DNA from: Chthoniobacterales bacterium
GTDB taxonomy: Bacteria; Verrucomicrobiota; Verrucomicrobiia; Chthoniobacterales; UBA10450
NCBI GenBank assembly: GCA_025980625.1
Contig: JAICXG010000003.1
Span: 1 to 31,399, forward strand
Direction of reading: 5' to 3'
DNA: 31,399 nucleotides
Numbering within the stretch: the stretch's first letter is position 1; the number at the start of each line of letters is the position of its first letter. Both the position numbers and the translations under genes were made by a program. Below are positions 14,347 to 22,982 of the stretch, in pieces. Under the pieces are notes generated by a model. The model had not been told where the DNA came from. It ran no database searches and saw nothing but the letters and a program-made list of their open reading frames with translations.

Positions 14347-15747
14347 TCAATAGGCCGAGGGCGGAGGAACAAAGAGCTGCGCGAAGGTTCGCAGGATGAT
14401 CCCGCACTCCAGCGTCAGGTTCCAGTTCTCGAGATACTCAATGTCGCACGCCACCCGGTTCTGAATGTCCTGGCTGGTCTGCGCTTCGCCGCGAAATCCC
14501 CGCACCTGTGCCAGCCCGGTGATCCCCGGTTTGACGAACGTCCGCACCTGGTAGTTCGCCATCAGCCGGGAAAATTGTTCGTTGTGCTCGATCAGGTGCG
14601 GGCGCGGACCGACCACGCTCATCTCGCCGCGAAGCACGTTCCAGAATTGCGGGACCTCGTCGATGCTCAATTTGCGAAACCATTTGCCTAACGGATAAAC
14701 CCGCTCGTCTTCGGTCGTCGCCTGCCGCGCGATCTCCGTGTTCTCCGGGTGCATGGTGCGGAATTTCCAGATGTCGAAGCGCCGGTTCTGGATCCCGGCC
14801 CGGGTCTGTTTGTGGAAGAGCGGCCCGGGGGATTGCAGGCGTTGCGCCAGCCAGACAATAAGAGCGAGCGGAGGGAAAAGAAAAAGCATGATCGGGAGCG
14901 CGAGTGCGAAATCGATCGTCCGTTTGAGGCCGCGATTGAACGGATTCTCCAGCGGCTCTTCGCGCAGGCCGACGAAGCGAAAACCGTCGTCGTCAAAATG
15001 GGTCACAGGATGCCCGAGCTTTTCCTCCAGATCGCTCACGATCATGAGCCGGACGCCGAGCTGGTCGCAGGTCGCGATCAGGTTGCGGTTGGTTTCGTTG
15101 AACTGCGGAAACTCGAGCATGATCACCTGCGTCACTGCATTCTCCTGGACGGCGCGGCGGAAACGATCGAAGCCGCCGAGGACAGGAATGTTGTCGTCAG
15201 CGCCATTGTGTGGTTCCTCACAAATAATCCCGACGGTGCGCAAACCGGTTTCGGCTTTGCGCCGCAGCCAGCCGCGCAACGCTTTTGCCTTTGCGGTCGA
15301 GCCGATCAGGAGCGTTTTCTCTTCCTGCCGAAAAATCCTGCGCGCGAGAAATTCCGGGAGAAAATGATGAGAGAAAAGGAGCGCGATATAGAGCCAGGGC
15401 AAAAAATTGAAGAAGAAAATTCGCGAGATGAAGGAATCCTTCGTCGCGATCAGGTAAAAGATGAGGACGCCGACGCTCGCGAAAGTCTGGCGAAGCGCGA
15501 GACGATGCTGGCGAAGGAATTCGCTTTGTAAAAAATAGCGCTTCGAGCCCTCCCGGCTGAGCGACTCCCCGAGCAGACCGATGACGAGCATCGCGCAATA
15601 AATGCTATAGCGGCGCCAGGTGAGCTGCGCGCCCTGCGAATAGGAATGGACCATGATCCAAACCCCGAGCCAGAAGAGCCCGGCAACAATTGCGATCTGG
15701 CAAAGGAGAAAAACGCGGTACAATCCCTGAGTGCGCTGAGTCAGCAT
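14347..15747 (-). CDS. Polyprenyl-phosphate sugar-1-phosphate transferase (WcaJ/EpsE type)
   Basis: The 466-residue enzyme should start a surface polysaccharide by moving a sugar phosphate from a nucleotide sugar to undecaprenyl phosphate. It has four N-terminal membrane helices (about residues 10-125), a cytoplasmic CoA-binding-like Rossmann segment (LLIGSTAKAKALRGWL), and a C-terminal bacterial sugar transferase domain. In that domain are KRTIDFALALPIMLFLFPPLA, SPGPLFHKQTRAG, FDIWKFRTM, RKLSIDEVPQFWNVLRGEMSVVGPRP (the catalytic D-E pair) and VKPGITGLAQVRGFRG. This is the TIGR03025 layout. It is divergent from the ligase/polymerase gene with about 137 bases between likely starts; both probably act on the same glycan. 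Confidence 0.92.
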   Translation of the reverse strand: MLTQRTQGLYRVFLLCQIAIVAGLFWLGVWIMVHSYSQGAQLTWRRYSIYCAMLVIGLLGESLSREGSKRYFLQSEFLRQHRLALRQTFASVGVLIFYLIATKDSFISRIFFFNFLPWLYIALLFSHHFLPEFLARRIFRQEEKTLLIGSTAKAKALRGWLRRKAETGLRTVGIICEEPHNGADDNIPVLGGFDRFRRAVQENAVTQVIMLEFPQFNETNRNLIATCDQLGVRLMIVSDLEEKLGHPVTHFDDDGFRFVGLREEPLENPFNRGLKRTIDFALALPIMLFLFPPLALIVWLAQRLQSPGPLFHKQTRAGIQNRRFDIWKFRTMHPENTEIARQATTEDERVYPLGKWFRKLSIDEVPQFWNVLRGEMSVVGPRPHLIEHNEQFSRLMANYQVRTFVKPGITGLAQVRGFRGEAQTSQDIQNRVACDIEYLENWNLTLECGIILRTFAQLFVPPPSAY

Positions 15748-15884
15748 GGCGGGTTGGTCAGCGAATCATAGAAGCGAACGGCGTAGCGCGAGAATAGCCT
15801 CGCCCGCCCGGGAAAAAACGGATTCGCTGGCATTGCAACTGGCAGATGGGTAAGTCGGGTTCAATTCCACCGCAAAGATCATCG

Positions 15885-18263
15885 ATGCAACTGTCGTCGT
15901 CAGTCCGCAGGAAAAGGTCGGCCGCAACTTCCCATCTCATCGCGACCGGAATCGCGATCGTTCTGCCGCTCCTTCTTGCTCTGGCCGCTTTTCTCGGCGG
16001 CGCCACCCATCGCTGGAGTGAAGCGATCGTCATTGGAATTTTCGGGCTTCTCCTCATCGTTAGGCCGCCACGCGTCTCGCTCGGGCCAGTATTAAACACG
16101 CTCGCCCTGCTTTTTCTCGCCCTTGCCCTGGCCGCCTTCCTGCCGGCGCACTGGTTCACCGTTCCCGGCTGGCGCATCGCCCTAACGAAAGACTTCGGGC
16201 TTTCTTTGCCGACGACGGTTTCGGCCCAGCCTTGGATGACGCTCGACAGCTTCGTCCTGCTCGTCGCCGGTCTCGCCTGGGTCTGGTACGTCACGACGTT
16301 TGACGCGCCGCTCCGCGATATCCGGCTTGCCGCCCGCTTCTTCTCGGCTGGCATCATCGCCCTGGCGGCGCTTTGCATTTACCTCTATCTCCAGCACGCC
16401 GCGCTCCCCTTCTGGCATAACAAACGCGGCTTCGGTCCGTTCCCGAATCGCAATCAGACGGGTGACTTGTTTGGCATCGCCGCCATTCTGCTCCTCGGCT
16501 GTCTGGCGGACGATTTTCATCGCCGGCACAAACGCTGGATTCTCTGGATCATCGGTCTCGCGGTGCTCATCGCCGCCCTTATTCTCGATTTTTCCCGAGC
16601 GGGAATTCTCATCCTTCTCCTTGGGTCGGCGGCGTGGCTCGCGCGATTTGCATTGCGTCGATCGGGCACGCCAGGGATCGCGATCGCGGCTTCCTTTCTT
16701 CTGCTGCTTGTTGCCGGGCTCCTTCTCTTCGGCGGCGAGACGATCCAGCGTTTTCATTTCCGGCTCGGCGACGAAGGGTCGGTCACTCCGGATTTTCGCT
16801 GGCTCATCTTTCGCGATGCCCTAACGATGATCCGGAACGGGCCTTGGTGCGGCGTTGGCCTCGGGAATTTCGAGAGTGTCTTTGCCCTTTTTCGCGACGC
16901 TTCGCGCGGCATGACCCGTTCGCTCCATCCGGAAAGCGACTGGCTGTGGGTGGCGGCGGAGATGGGCTGGCCGGCTCTCCTCCTCCTCTCGATTGCGGCG
17001 GTTGTGTTCGTTAGGCGAGCGTTCCCGTTGAAAGAAGGAACCAACCAGCGTCTGCGCTTCGCCGCCCTCGTCGGCGCGCTGCTTTTCCTGCTGCACGGCT
17101 TTGTCGACGTCTCGGGTCATCGTTTCGCGTCCTTCCTCGCCGGCACGTTTCTGCTCGGGCTCGCGCAGGCCCGGCCCGTCACCTGCAAGGTGAGCCGCTG
17201 GACGCCGATCGTCTTTCGTGCGGTCGGGCTGCTTCTCGCGCTCGTTAGTCTGGCGTGGTTCTTTAGTTGGCGCCAAAAGTCGCCCTGGCCGGGACGGGTG
17301 GGAGTGGACAATGCGAAACACGCCATCCTTGTCGCCAACCGCGGACATCGCTTCACCCAGTCGGTTGCGCTCGCCGACCAGGCACTGCGCTGGGCGCCGC
17401 TCGACTGGCAACTCTATTTCCTTCGCGCCGTCGTCCGGATTGGGGACCGGCAACCGGTCGCGAACGCGGTGGCGGATTTTCGCCGCGCGCGTTTTCTCGA
17501 GCCGAACGCCTATCAAGTTCCTTTCGAAGAAGGCAAAGCCTGGCTCGGCTGGCAACCGGCCCTAGCCATCACCGCCTGGCGCGAGGCCTTGCAACGACCC
17601 GGCGCGGATGAAACCCGGATTTACGATCACATGCTCGACGCCGCCCTGAATTACGATCCCACCGTCCTCGACGGTCTGCGGCAGTTTGCCATCGGCCGGC
17701 CCAGCCTAACGATCAAATATCTGCAGGCCGCAAACCCGGCGCAATTCGAGGCAACGATGCGCGAGGTGCTCGCGGTCGATCCAACCCTGGTCCGATTTTC
17801 TCCGAGCGAAAAGCGGCGACTCTTCGAGCTTTGGTCGAATCACGAGCCGCTCGACACACTTTTGCAAGGCGTGCAGGCGCACCCGGAATGGCTGGAATTC
17901 GCCTGGCCGGTCGTGGCTCGTTATCACGCCGGCCGCGGCGAGTTTGCGCAGGCATGGCAGCTCGTTAGGCAATTCCTGCCCGCCCCGGTCCTGCCACCAG
18001 TCGCGGTTGGCGGTTCAATCGAGGAGCTCGAACAAAGGCTCTATGCCAATCCTGGCGATTACGCCGTTGGCTACGCACTCTATCGCGAGCAGGTAAACGC
18101 CGGCAAAACAGACGATGCCCTGGACACGCTGCGCCATCTCACCGCTCAGCCCGGCGCGCCAAATTATCTTCATTTGCTTGAGGCCAATGCCTGGGCCGGA
18201 AAGGAGAATTGGGAGCGCGCCTGGGGATGTTGGCAGCAATACGAGCGGGCGCGGGAGCGTTAG
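15885..18263 (+). CDS. O-antigen ligase/polymerase-like membrane protein with TPR-like tail
   Basis: About 792 residues from the ATG at 15885; the in-frame start at 15846 adds 13 non-conserved residues. Some ten to twelve membrane helices fill residues 15-450. The Wzy_C (O-antigen ligase) region has GFGPFPNRNQTGDLFGIAAILLL, a D-F-S-R-A-G-I-L helix and the periplasmic loop with WCGVGLGNFESVF and LHPESDWLWVAAEMGW. The latter carries the His expected for the WaaL/Wzy superfamily. The last ~330 residues are soluble and helical, with repeated A-D-Q-A-L-R-W-A-P-L-D-W and F-A-Q-A-W-Q-L units like TPRs. It probably joins or polymerises lipid-linked glycan. The TAG stop is in GCGTTAGG, a near-match to the genomic word. 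Confidence 0.85.
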   Translation: MQLSSSVRRKRSAATSHLIATGIAIVLPLLLALAAFLGGATHRWSEAIVIGIFGLLLIVRPPRVSLGPVLNTLALLFLALALAAFLPAHWFTVPGWRIALTKDFGLSLPTTVSAQPWMTLDSFVLLVAGLAWVWYVTTFDAPLRDIRLAARFFSAGIIALAALCIYLYLQHAALPFWHNKRGFGPFPNRNQTGDLFGIAAILLLGCLADDFHRRHKRWILWIIGLAVLIAALILDFSRAGILILLLGSAAWLARFALRRSGTPGIAIAASFLLLLVAGLLLFGGETIQRFHFRLGDEGSVTPDFRWLIFRDALTMIRNGPWCGVGLGNFESVFALFRDASRGMTRSLHPESDWLWVAAEMGWPALLLLSIAAVVFVRRAFPLKEGTNQRLRFAALVGALLFLLHGFVDVSGHRFASFLAGTFLLGLAQARPVTCKVSRWTPIVFRAVGLLLALVSLAWFFSWRQKSPWPGRVGVDNAKHAILVANRGHRFTQSVALADQALRWAPLDWQLYFLRAVVRIGDRQPVANAVADFRRARFLEPNAYQVPFEEGKAWLGWQPALAITAWREALQRPGADETRIYDHMLDAALNYDPTVLDGLRQFAIGRPSLTIKYLQAANPAQFEATMREVLAVDPTLVRFSPSEKRRLFELWSNHEPLDTLLQGVQAHPEWLEFAWPVVARYHAGRGEFAQAWQLVRQFLPAPVLPPVAVGGSIEELEQRLYANPGDYAVGYALYREQVNAGKTDDALDTLRHLTAQPGAPNYLHLLEANAWAGKENWERAWGCWQQYERARER

Positions 18264-18318
18264 GCGCGCCCATCTTTCTCTTGCCAGCGCTGCGGACATC
18301 GCGAAAAGTCCTGCCGCC

Positions 18319-18642
18319 ATGTCGGAGAAATCGCCGTCGCCAGCCCGGTCGTTAGGCAGCGGTCTCGTCGCGGCCGCACTCGCCTGCGCCATTATCGCCG
18401 CGGCCTTGCTCAGCGCCGCGCCGAGCTGGCACGAGCATCTGCATCCCGATACGGCCACGACCCATCTTTGTCTGGTCACATTTTTCGTGTCCGGGCATTG
18501 CGCCACGGTAACCACCGCGCCGCCGGCCATCGTCCCTGAACAGCCGGTCCTGCTCGTCACCTTGACGCTTCCTGAGCTTCCCGCTCTTCCCCGGACAGAC
18601 TTCTTCGCGCGGCTCGAGCACGCGCCGCCATCTCTCGCCTAA
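18319..18642 (+). CDS. Small His-rich membrane protein of unknown function
   Basis: I take the ATG at 18319 (107 residues) because it precedes a plausible signal/membrane helix (residues 13-32, SGLVAAALACAIIAAALLSA). The residues just outside are SWHEHLHPDTATTHLCLVTFFVSGHC, a cluster of five His and two Cys that could bind metal, followed by a proline-rich C-terminus. I do not recognise the family with certainty. It stands at the head of a run of four same-strand genes for an outer-membrane barrel and metal ABC transport, so a role in periplasmic metal handling is a reasonable guess. The TAA stop is inside a CCTAACGA word. Confidence 0.6.
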   Translation: MSEKSPSPARSLGSGLVAAALACAIIAAALLSAAPSWHEHLHPDTATTHLCLVTFFVSGHCATVTTAPPAIVPEQPVLLVTLTLPELPALPRTDFFARLEHAPPSLA

Positions 18643-18784
18643 CGAATGGATCGAACGCGCCTTCGGGCGCGGCGGAGTTGCGCGCGCGTTCCGCGTCGAC
18701 TTCGGATTCTCTCCTGGGCGAACGCGTCCGTCCCTGATGAAAATGCCGGCCACTTTCGCCGGAGAAATGAGATCGAGATAAAGT

Positions 18785-20368
18785 GTGAAGAAAATTTTTT
18801 GGGTCGCGCTGCTCTGGAGCGGCAGCGCCGCCGCTTTTGCCGCGCAGCCGAGTCCTTCGCCAGCGCCTAACGAAATGGAAGCGCTTCGCCAGCAGGTGCA
18901 GAGCCTTACTCAAACCGTTCAGGCTTTGCAGGAACAAGTGAAAACACAGCAGGAAGCGCTTGCCAAAATAAGCGCCAGCCCGATTCCTTCGCCAGCCGCG
19001 GAACTGGCGACGACGAGTCCGTCCCCTTCCCCGAGCGCAGCGCCGCAGTTCCCAACGGAGGACGAATCAGTTGTCGCAACGACGGCCCAGCCAACGCCCA
19101 TCGCAGGAGCGATCGCGCGTCCGCAAACCGCAGCCGTTAACCAAAGCTTCCCGACCACGGACACCTCGCTGGTGACGCCAACGGAGACAATCTCGACCAC
19201 GGGAGCGGGCCCATCCCTGACCGCGCCGATCACGATCGCGGGCGGCGGTCGGACCTACATGAACATCTCTTTCGACGGTCAATTCGCGCTCGCTTATTCC
19301 AGCGATCGCAACCTCGACCAACTCGAAGTCGGCGATCACGACCCGCAGCAGCGCGGCTTCAATGCGCGCAACCTCGAGCTCGCGCTCGATGGTGCGGTCG
19401 ACCCGTATTTCCAAGGGTTCGCCAACATCGTTTTCAAGCTCGATAACGACAACGCAACCGAGGTCGAGGTCGAGGAAGCCTTTATGCAGACAACGGATCT
19501 GCCGTGGGGTTTGCAGTTGAAGGGCGGGCAATTCTTTGCCGACTTTGGACGGATCAATCCGACCCATCCGCACACCTGGGATTTCGTCGATGATCCGCTG
19601 GTGCACGGGCTCTTTCTCGGTCCGGATGGCCTGCGCGGAGTCGGTGCGCAGATTTCCTGGACGGTGCCCACTTCGTGGTATTCGCAATTGATCTTCGGGG
19701 TGCAAAACGGCCGCGGCGGGACCGGGTTCTCCTTCCGCAATCCCGGCGAAGACGGCACCTTCTACGGTCGCCTAACGACGGATCGCGAGATCCGCGGGCT
19801 GCAGGATTTCGTTTATATTCCGCGCTGGGAAAATTCCTTCGACCTGAGCCCAACCCAGACGGTGCTCGTGGGTGTCTCGGGCGCGTTTGGTTCGAACGAA
19901 ACCGGCGCGAACACGCGGACGCAAATCTACGGCGCCGACCTGCTCTACAAGTGGAAGTCCTCGCACGCCGAGGGCGGCTTCCCCTTCGTCAAATGGCAGA
20001 CCGAAGCGATGTATCGCCGCTTCGAGGCGGGGCGCGGTGTCGACCAGAGTTTTCCGGTCGCGGAAACTTTTCACGATTGGGGAATGTATTCGCAGGTAGT
20101 CTGGGGTTTCCAGAAAGGCTGGACCGCCGGGCTGCGCGGCGATTATCTCCACATGCAGGACTCGGCTTTCACCGACGATTTTCTGCGCCAAAGCCGTTCC
20201 CGGATTTCGGGCGATCTGACCTGGTATCCGACGGAATTCTCCAAGATCCGCCTGCAGTACAATCACGATTTTCTGGGGGCGGACGATTTCTTTGCCGAAC
20301 GGGAAGCCGACTCTCTCTTTCTCCAGTTCGAATTCATCCTCGGCGCCCACGGCGCGCACAAATTCTGA
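18785..20368 (+). CDS. Outer-membrane beta-barrel protein with coiled-coil N-terminus (porin-like)
   Basis: The 527-residue protein starts at a GTG with a signal peptide (MKKIFWVALLWSGSAAAFA). Residues ~29-58 form a coiled coil (MEALRQQVQSLTQTVQALQ). A Pro/Ser/Thr-rich linker runs to about 150, then a barrel domain of ~370 residues with alternating amphipathic strands ends in phenylalanine (GAHKF), the BamA-recognition residue. Strand motifs such as GFNARNLELALDG, GLQLKGGQFFADFGRINPTHPH and LRGDYLHM are those of phosphate-selective-porin-like barrels, some of which are annotated as zinc-regulated outer-membrane receptors. It lies directly upstream of a ZnuA-like gene, so metal passage through the outer membrane is likely but not shown. 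No TonB box is visible. Confidence 0.8.
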   Translation: MKKIFWVALLWSGSAAAFAAQPSPSPAPNEMEALRQQVQSLTQTVQALQEQVKTQQEALAKISASPIPSPAAELATTSPSPSPSAAPQFPTEDESVVATTAQPTPIAGAIARPQTAAVNQSFPTTDTSLVTPTETISTTGAGPSLTAPITIAGGGRTYMNISFDGQFALAYSSDRNLDQLEVGDHDPQQRGFNARNLELALDGAVDPYFQGFANIVFKLDNDNATEVEVEEAFMQTTDLPWGLQLKGGQFFADFGRINPTHPHTWDFVDDPLVHGLFLGPDGLRGVGAQISWTVPTSWYSQLIFGVQNGRGGTGFSFRNPGEDGTFYGRLTTDREIRGLQDFVYIPRWENSFDLSPTQTVLVGVSGAFGSNETGANTRTQIYGADLLYKWKSSHAEGGFPFVKWQTEAMYRRFEAGRGVDQSFPVAETFHDWGMYSQVVWGFQKGWTAGLRGDYLHMQDSAFTDDFLRQSRSRISGDLTWYPTEFSKIRLQYNHDFLGADDFFAEREADSLFLQFEFILGAHGAHKF

Positions 20369-20401
20369 TGACCAGCAAAGCGGATAGATTTCTCGAAAAA
20401 T

Positions 20402-21316
20402 ATGAAAACTGATCGCCTAACGAACCTTTTCCTCACCATTTTTGCCGGCCTAACGATTACCGCCTCCGCCCAGGCCAGGCTCAACGTCGTCGCCACTCTG
20501 CCGGATTTCGCGTCGCTCGCGCGCGAAATTGGCGGTGACAATGTCGACGTCACGGCTCTCGCGAAGCCAACCGAAGACCCGCACTTCGTCGACGCGCGTC
20601 CCAGCTTCGTCGTGAAACTGCGCAACGCTGATGTGCTGATCGATGGCGGCGCAGAATTGGAGGTGGGCTGGCTCCCGCCGCTCCTGCAAAACGCACGCAA
20701 CCCGAAGATCGAAATCGGACAACCTGGTCGGGTCCAGGCCTCGCAGGGCATTCGCCTGATGGAAGTGCCGGCGCAATTGACGCGCGCGGCGGGCGACGTG
20801 CACGCGATGGGCAACCCGCATTTCATGGTCGACCCGATTGTCGCCAAAGCCGTCGCGGCGCACATCGCGAGCGCTTTTTCCACTCTCGATCCGACCCACG
20901 CCTCGCAATATCAGACTAACGAAAAGGAGTTCGAGAACACGATCAACGCCAGGCTCCAGGAATGGGGAGAAAAGCTGCTGCCTTATCGCGGACAAAGCCT
21001 CGTCGCTTATCACGATTCATGGCCCTACTTCGCGCATCGCTTTGGTTTTAACATCAGCCTCTTCCTCGAACCCAAACCGGGCATCCCCCCTTCACCCTCG
21101 CATCTCGCGGAAGTGATCGCGCAAATGAAGGCGCAAAAGATCAAGGCCATCCTGGTCGAGCCTTATCACAACCGCAAAATCGCGCAGAAGGTTGCAGAAG
21201 CGACCGGCGCCAAGGTGGTCGATTTCTGCCAGTTCCCCGGCGGCCTGCCGAACACGCCGACCTACGTGAAACTAATCGACGCGCTCGTGAATAACCTCGC
21301 CGTCGCCCTGAAATGA
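20402..21316 (+). CDS. ZnuA/TroA-family metal ABC transporter substrate-binding protein
   Basis: The 304-residue periplasmic protein has a signal peptide (about residues 1-25) and the cluster A-I fold: LNVVATLPDFASLAREIGGD at the mature start. Likely metal ligands are H61 (EDPHFVD), H140 (GNPHFMVDP), H204 (AYHDSWPYFAHRFG) and E253 (ILVEPYHN). The His-rich loop of typical zinc proteins is missing, so Zn or Mn cannot be told apart. Two CCTAACGA words sit inside its signal-peptide region (20416 and 20449). It follows the barrel gene by about 33 bases and precedes the permease by 47 bases. Confidence 0.9.
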   Translation: MKTDRLTNLFLTIFAGLTITASAQARLNVVATLPDFASLAREIGGDNVDVTALAKPTEDPHFVDARPSFVVKLRNADVLIDGGAELEVGWLPPLLQNARNPKIEIGQPGRVQASQGIRLMEVPAQLTRAAGDVHAMGNPHFMVDPIVAKAVAAHIASAFSTLDPTHASQYQTNEKEFENTINARLQEWGEKLLPYRGQSLVAYHDSWPYFAHRFGFNISLFLEPKPGIPPSPSHLAEVIAQMKAQKIKAILVEPYHNRKIAQKVAEATGAKVVDFCQFPGGLPNTPTYVKLIDALVNNLAVALK

Positions 21317-21317
21317 G

Positions 21318-21351
21318 ACACGATTCACGATTCACGGTTCGCGATTCGCGG
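21318..21351. repeat. Single arm of the ACGATTC repeat between binding-protein and permease genes
   Basis: The 47 bases between the ZnuA-like stop and the permease ATG are almost entirely made of the ACACGATTCACGATTCACG-type repeat and a degenerate follow-on (GGTTCGCGATTCGCGG). This is the same family as the inverted pair at 9264-9354. In many metal transporters an ATPase gene sits near this position. Confidence 0.7.
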
Positions 21352-21363
21352 ATCCGATAAGCC

Positions 21364-22185
21364 ATGTGGGAAGTGATGTTCTGGCCCATCGTGGCCTGCG
21401 TCTTGTTGCCGTGGCTGCTGGTTTACCTCGGCCTGCACGTCGTCCGGCGCGGGATCATTTTCATCGATATTGCAATGGCGCAGATGGCCTCGTTAGGCAT
21501 CTGCCTCGCCGTCCTCCTCCATCTCAACCTTGCCGGCTGGCCGGCGTTCCTGATTGCGCTCGGATTCACCCTCGTGGGTGCGGCGATCTTTTCACTCACG
21601 GGCAAACGCGCGAGCCAGATCCCGCAGGAGGCCGTCATCGGTATCGCCTATGTCGTCGCTGCGGCCGCGGCGGTGCTTCTTCTCAGCCGCGCCGCGGAAG
21701 GCGACGAGGAGATCAAGAACATGCTCGTCGGAAACATCCTGCTGGTTAGTCCGGTCGATGTCTGGAAATGCTTCGCCCTTTTCCTCTTTGTCGGGGCGAT
21801 TCACTTCGCCTTTCGCCGCTCCTTTCTGCTCGTTTCGTTCGAGCGCGATCTCGCCTATGAAAAAGGATTCCAGGTACGTTGGTGGGACTTCTTCTTTTAC
21901 GCGCTCTTTGGTCTGGTTGTGACCAGCTTCGTTCGGATCGCGGGCGTACTCCTGGTCTTCAGTTACCTCATCGTGCCGGCGGTTTGCGGGATTAACCTCG
22001 CCGGGTCGTTAGGCAAGCGCCTCCTCCTCGGCTGCGCCGTCGCGCTGGCCGGAGGGATTGCAGGTCTTTATTTTTCTTTCTGGTGGGACCTGCCGTCGGG
22101 CGCAGCGATGGTTTGTACCTTCGGCGTGCTCCTGATCGTGCTCGGCGCAATCGGCGCATGGCGCCGCCGCGCTGCCCCCCGGTGA
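21364..22185 (+). CDS. Metal ABC transporter permease, ABC-3/ZnuB family
   Basis: The 273-residue protein has about eight membrane helices and the ABC-3 pattern: LGLHVVRRGIIFIDIAMAQMASLG near the N-terminus, the SQIPQEAVIGIAYVVAAAAAVLLLSR segment with the GxIxYVxxAA consensus, and FVRIAGVLLVFSYLIVPAVCG near 205. It forms the channel of a zinc or manganese importer with the ZnuA-like protein upstream. No ABC ATPase is encoded in this window, which is unusual. The next gene downstream is unrelated. Confidence 0.9.
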   Translation: MWEVMFWPIVACVLLPWLLVYLGLHVVRRGIIFIDIAMAQMASLGICLAVLLHLNLAGWPAFLIALGFTLVGAAIFSLTGKRASQIPQEAVIGIAYVVAAAAAVLLLSRAAEGDEEIKNMLVGNILLVSPVDVWKCFALFLFVGAIHFAFRRSFLLVSFERDLAYEKGFQVRWWDFFFYALFGLVVTSFVRIAGVLLVFSYLIVPAVCGINLAGSLGKRLLLGCAVALAGGIAGLYFSFWWDLPSGAAMVCTFGVLLIVLGAIGAWRRRAAPR

Positions 22186-22238
22186 TCGCCTTGCGTCTTC
22201 TTTCCTTGCACGCATAGGTACTGCTCCTGAAAGCTTTC

Positions 22239-22934
22239 ATGAAACTGCGGCTCGCCATTTTCGCTCTCGCCAGTCTCTTCGCCGCCGCCGCGGCGCAGGC
22301 GCAGCAGCGCGAATACATCGTTCTTGTCGGCGGGCCGTCGCTCCACGAATGGGAGCAATACAAAGCCCAGCCGCACGATCACTGGTGGGCGAATTTCGTC
22401 CATGCCGCGCGCGTCCGGACACAGGAGTTGCGCGCCCAGCTTGGGCCCGATGCGTTCATTACGTGGTTGGTTTACCGGCCCGGTTACATCGATCGCGGGC
22501 AACAGGAAGGCCACGACCTGATCGCGAACATCAACAGCGTGCGCGACAAGTACAACCTCCACCTGGTCTATTTCGATCGCGGCGGCGACGTCGTTAATTA
22601 TCTGAACAACGGCCAACCGCGCGAGCGAGTGAAGATCTGCGGGTTTGAATACTTCGGCCATTCGAACAAAGCCTGTTTTCTCTTCGACTACAGCAACGTG
22701 ATCGACAGCGCGTCGAAGGCGTGGCTGCACGAGAGCGAGCTGCGGCGAATCGATCGGCATGATTTCGTGCGCGACGCCTATGTGAAGAGCTGGGGTTGCC
22801 ACACCGGCGAGAGCATGAGCAAGCTCTGGCGCGAAGCGACCGGGACCAAAATGTGGGGCGCGATCGGCAAGACCGATTACTCGACCGGCGACCTGCCGGC
22901 ACTCTCATCTGTCGGTGGCAAGTGGGTTTACTGA
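22239..22934 (+). CDS. Secreted protein with possible caspase-like His/Cys dyad
   Basis: The 231-residue product has a signal peptide (MKLRLAIFALASLFAAAAAQA) and no other membrane segment. I do not recognise a named family. The region 130-200 has GFEYFGHSNKACFLFDYSN followed by SWGCHTGESMSKLWREATG. A His in a G-H-S turn (H141) followed ~46 residues later by a Cys in a W-G-C-H-T-G turn (C187) recalls the dyad spacing of clan CD (caspase/CHAT) peptidases, whose Cys often sits in S-A-C-x-T-G. This is a pattern match only. It is followed by an ECF sigma/anti-sigma pair and may be part of that response. Confidence 0.6.
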   Translation: MKLRLAIFALASLFAAAAAQAQQREYIVLVGGPSLHEWEQYKAQPHDHWWANFVHAARVRTQELRAQLGPDAFITWLVYRPGYIDRGQQEGHDLIANINSVRDKYNLHLVYFDRGGDVVNYLNNGQPRERVKICGFEYFGHSNKACFLFDYSNVIDSASKAWLHESELRRIDRHDFVRDAYVKSWGCHTGESMSKLWREATGTKMWGAIGKTDYSTGDLPALSSVGGKWVY

Positions 22935-22982
22935 AACAAGCTCGGATGGAATAACGACTGCCTGTCGTTGCTCGCACGAGCG

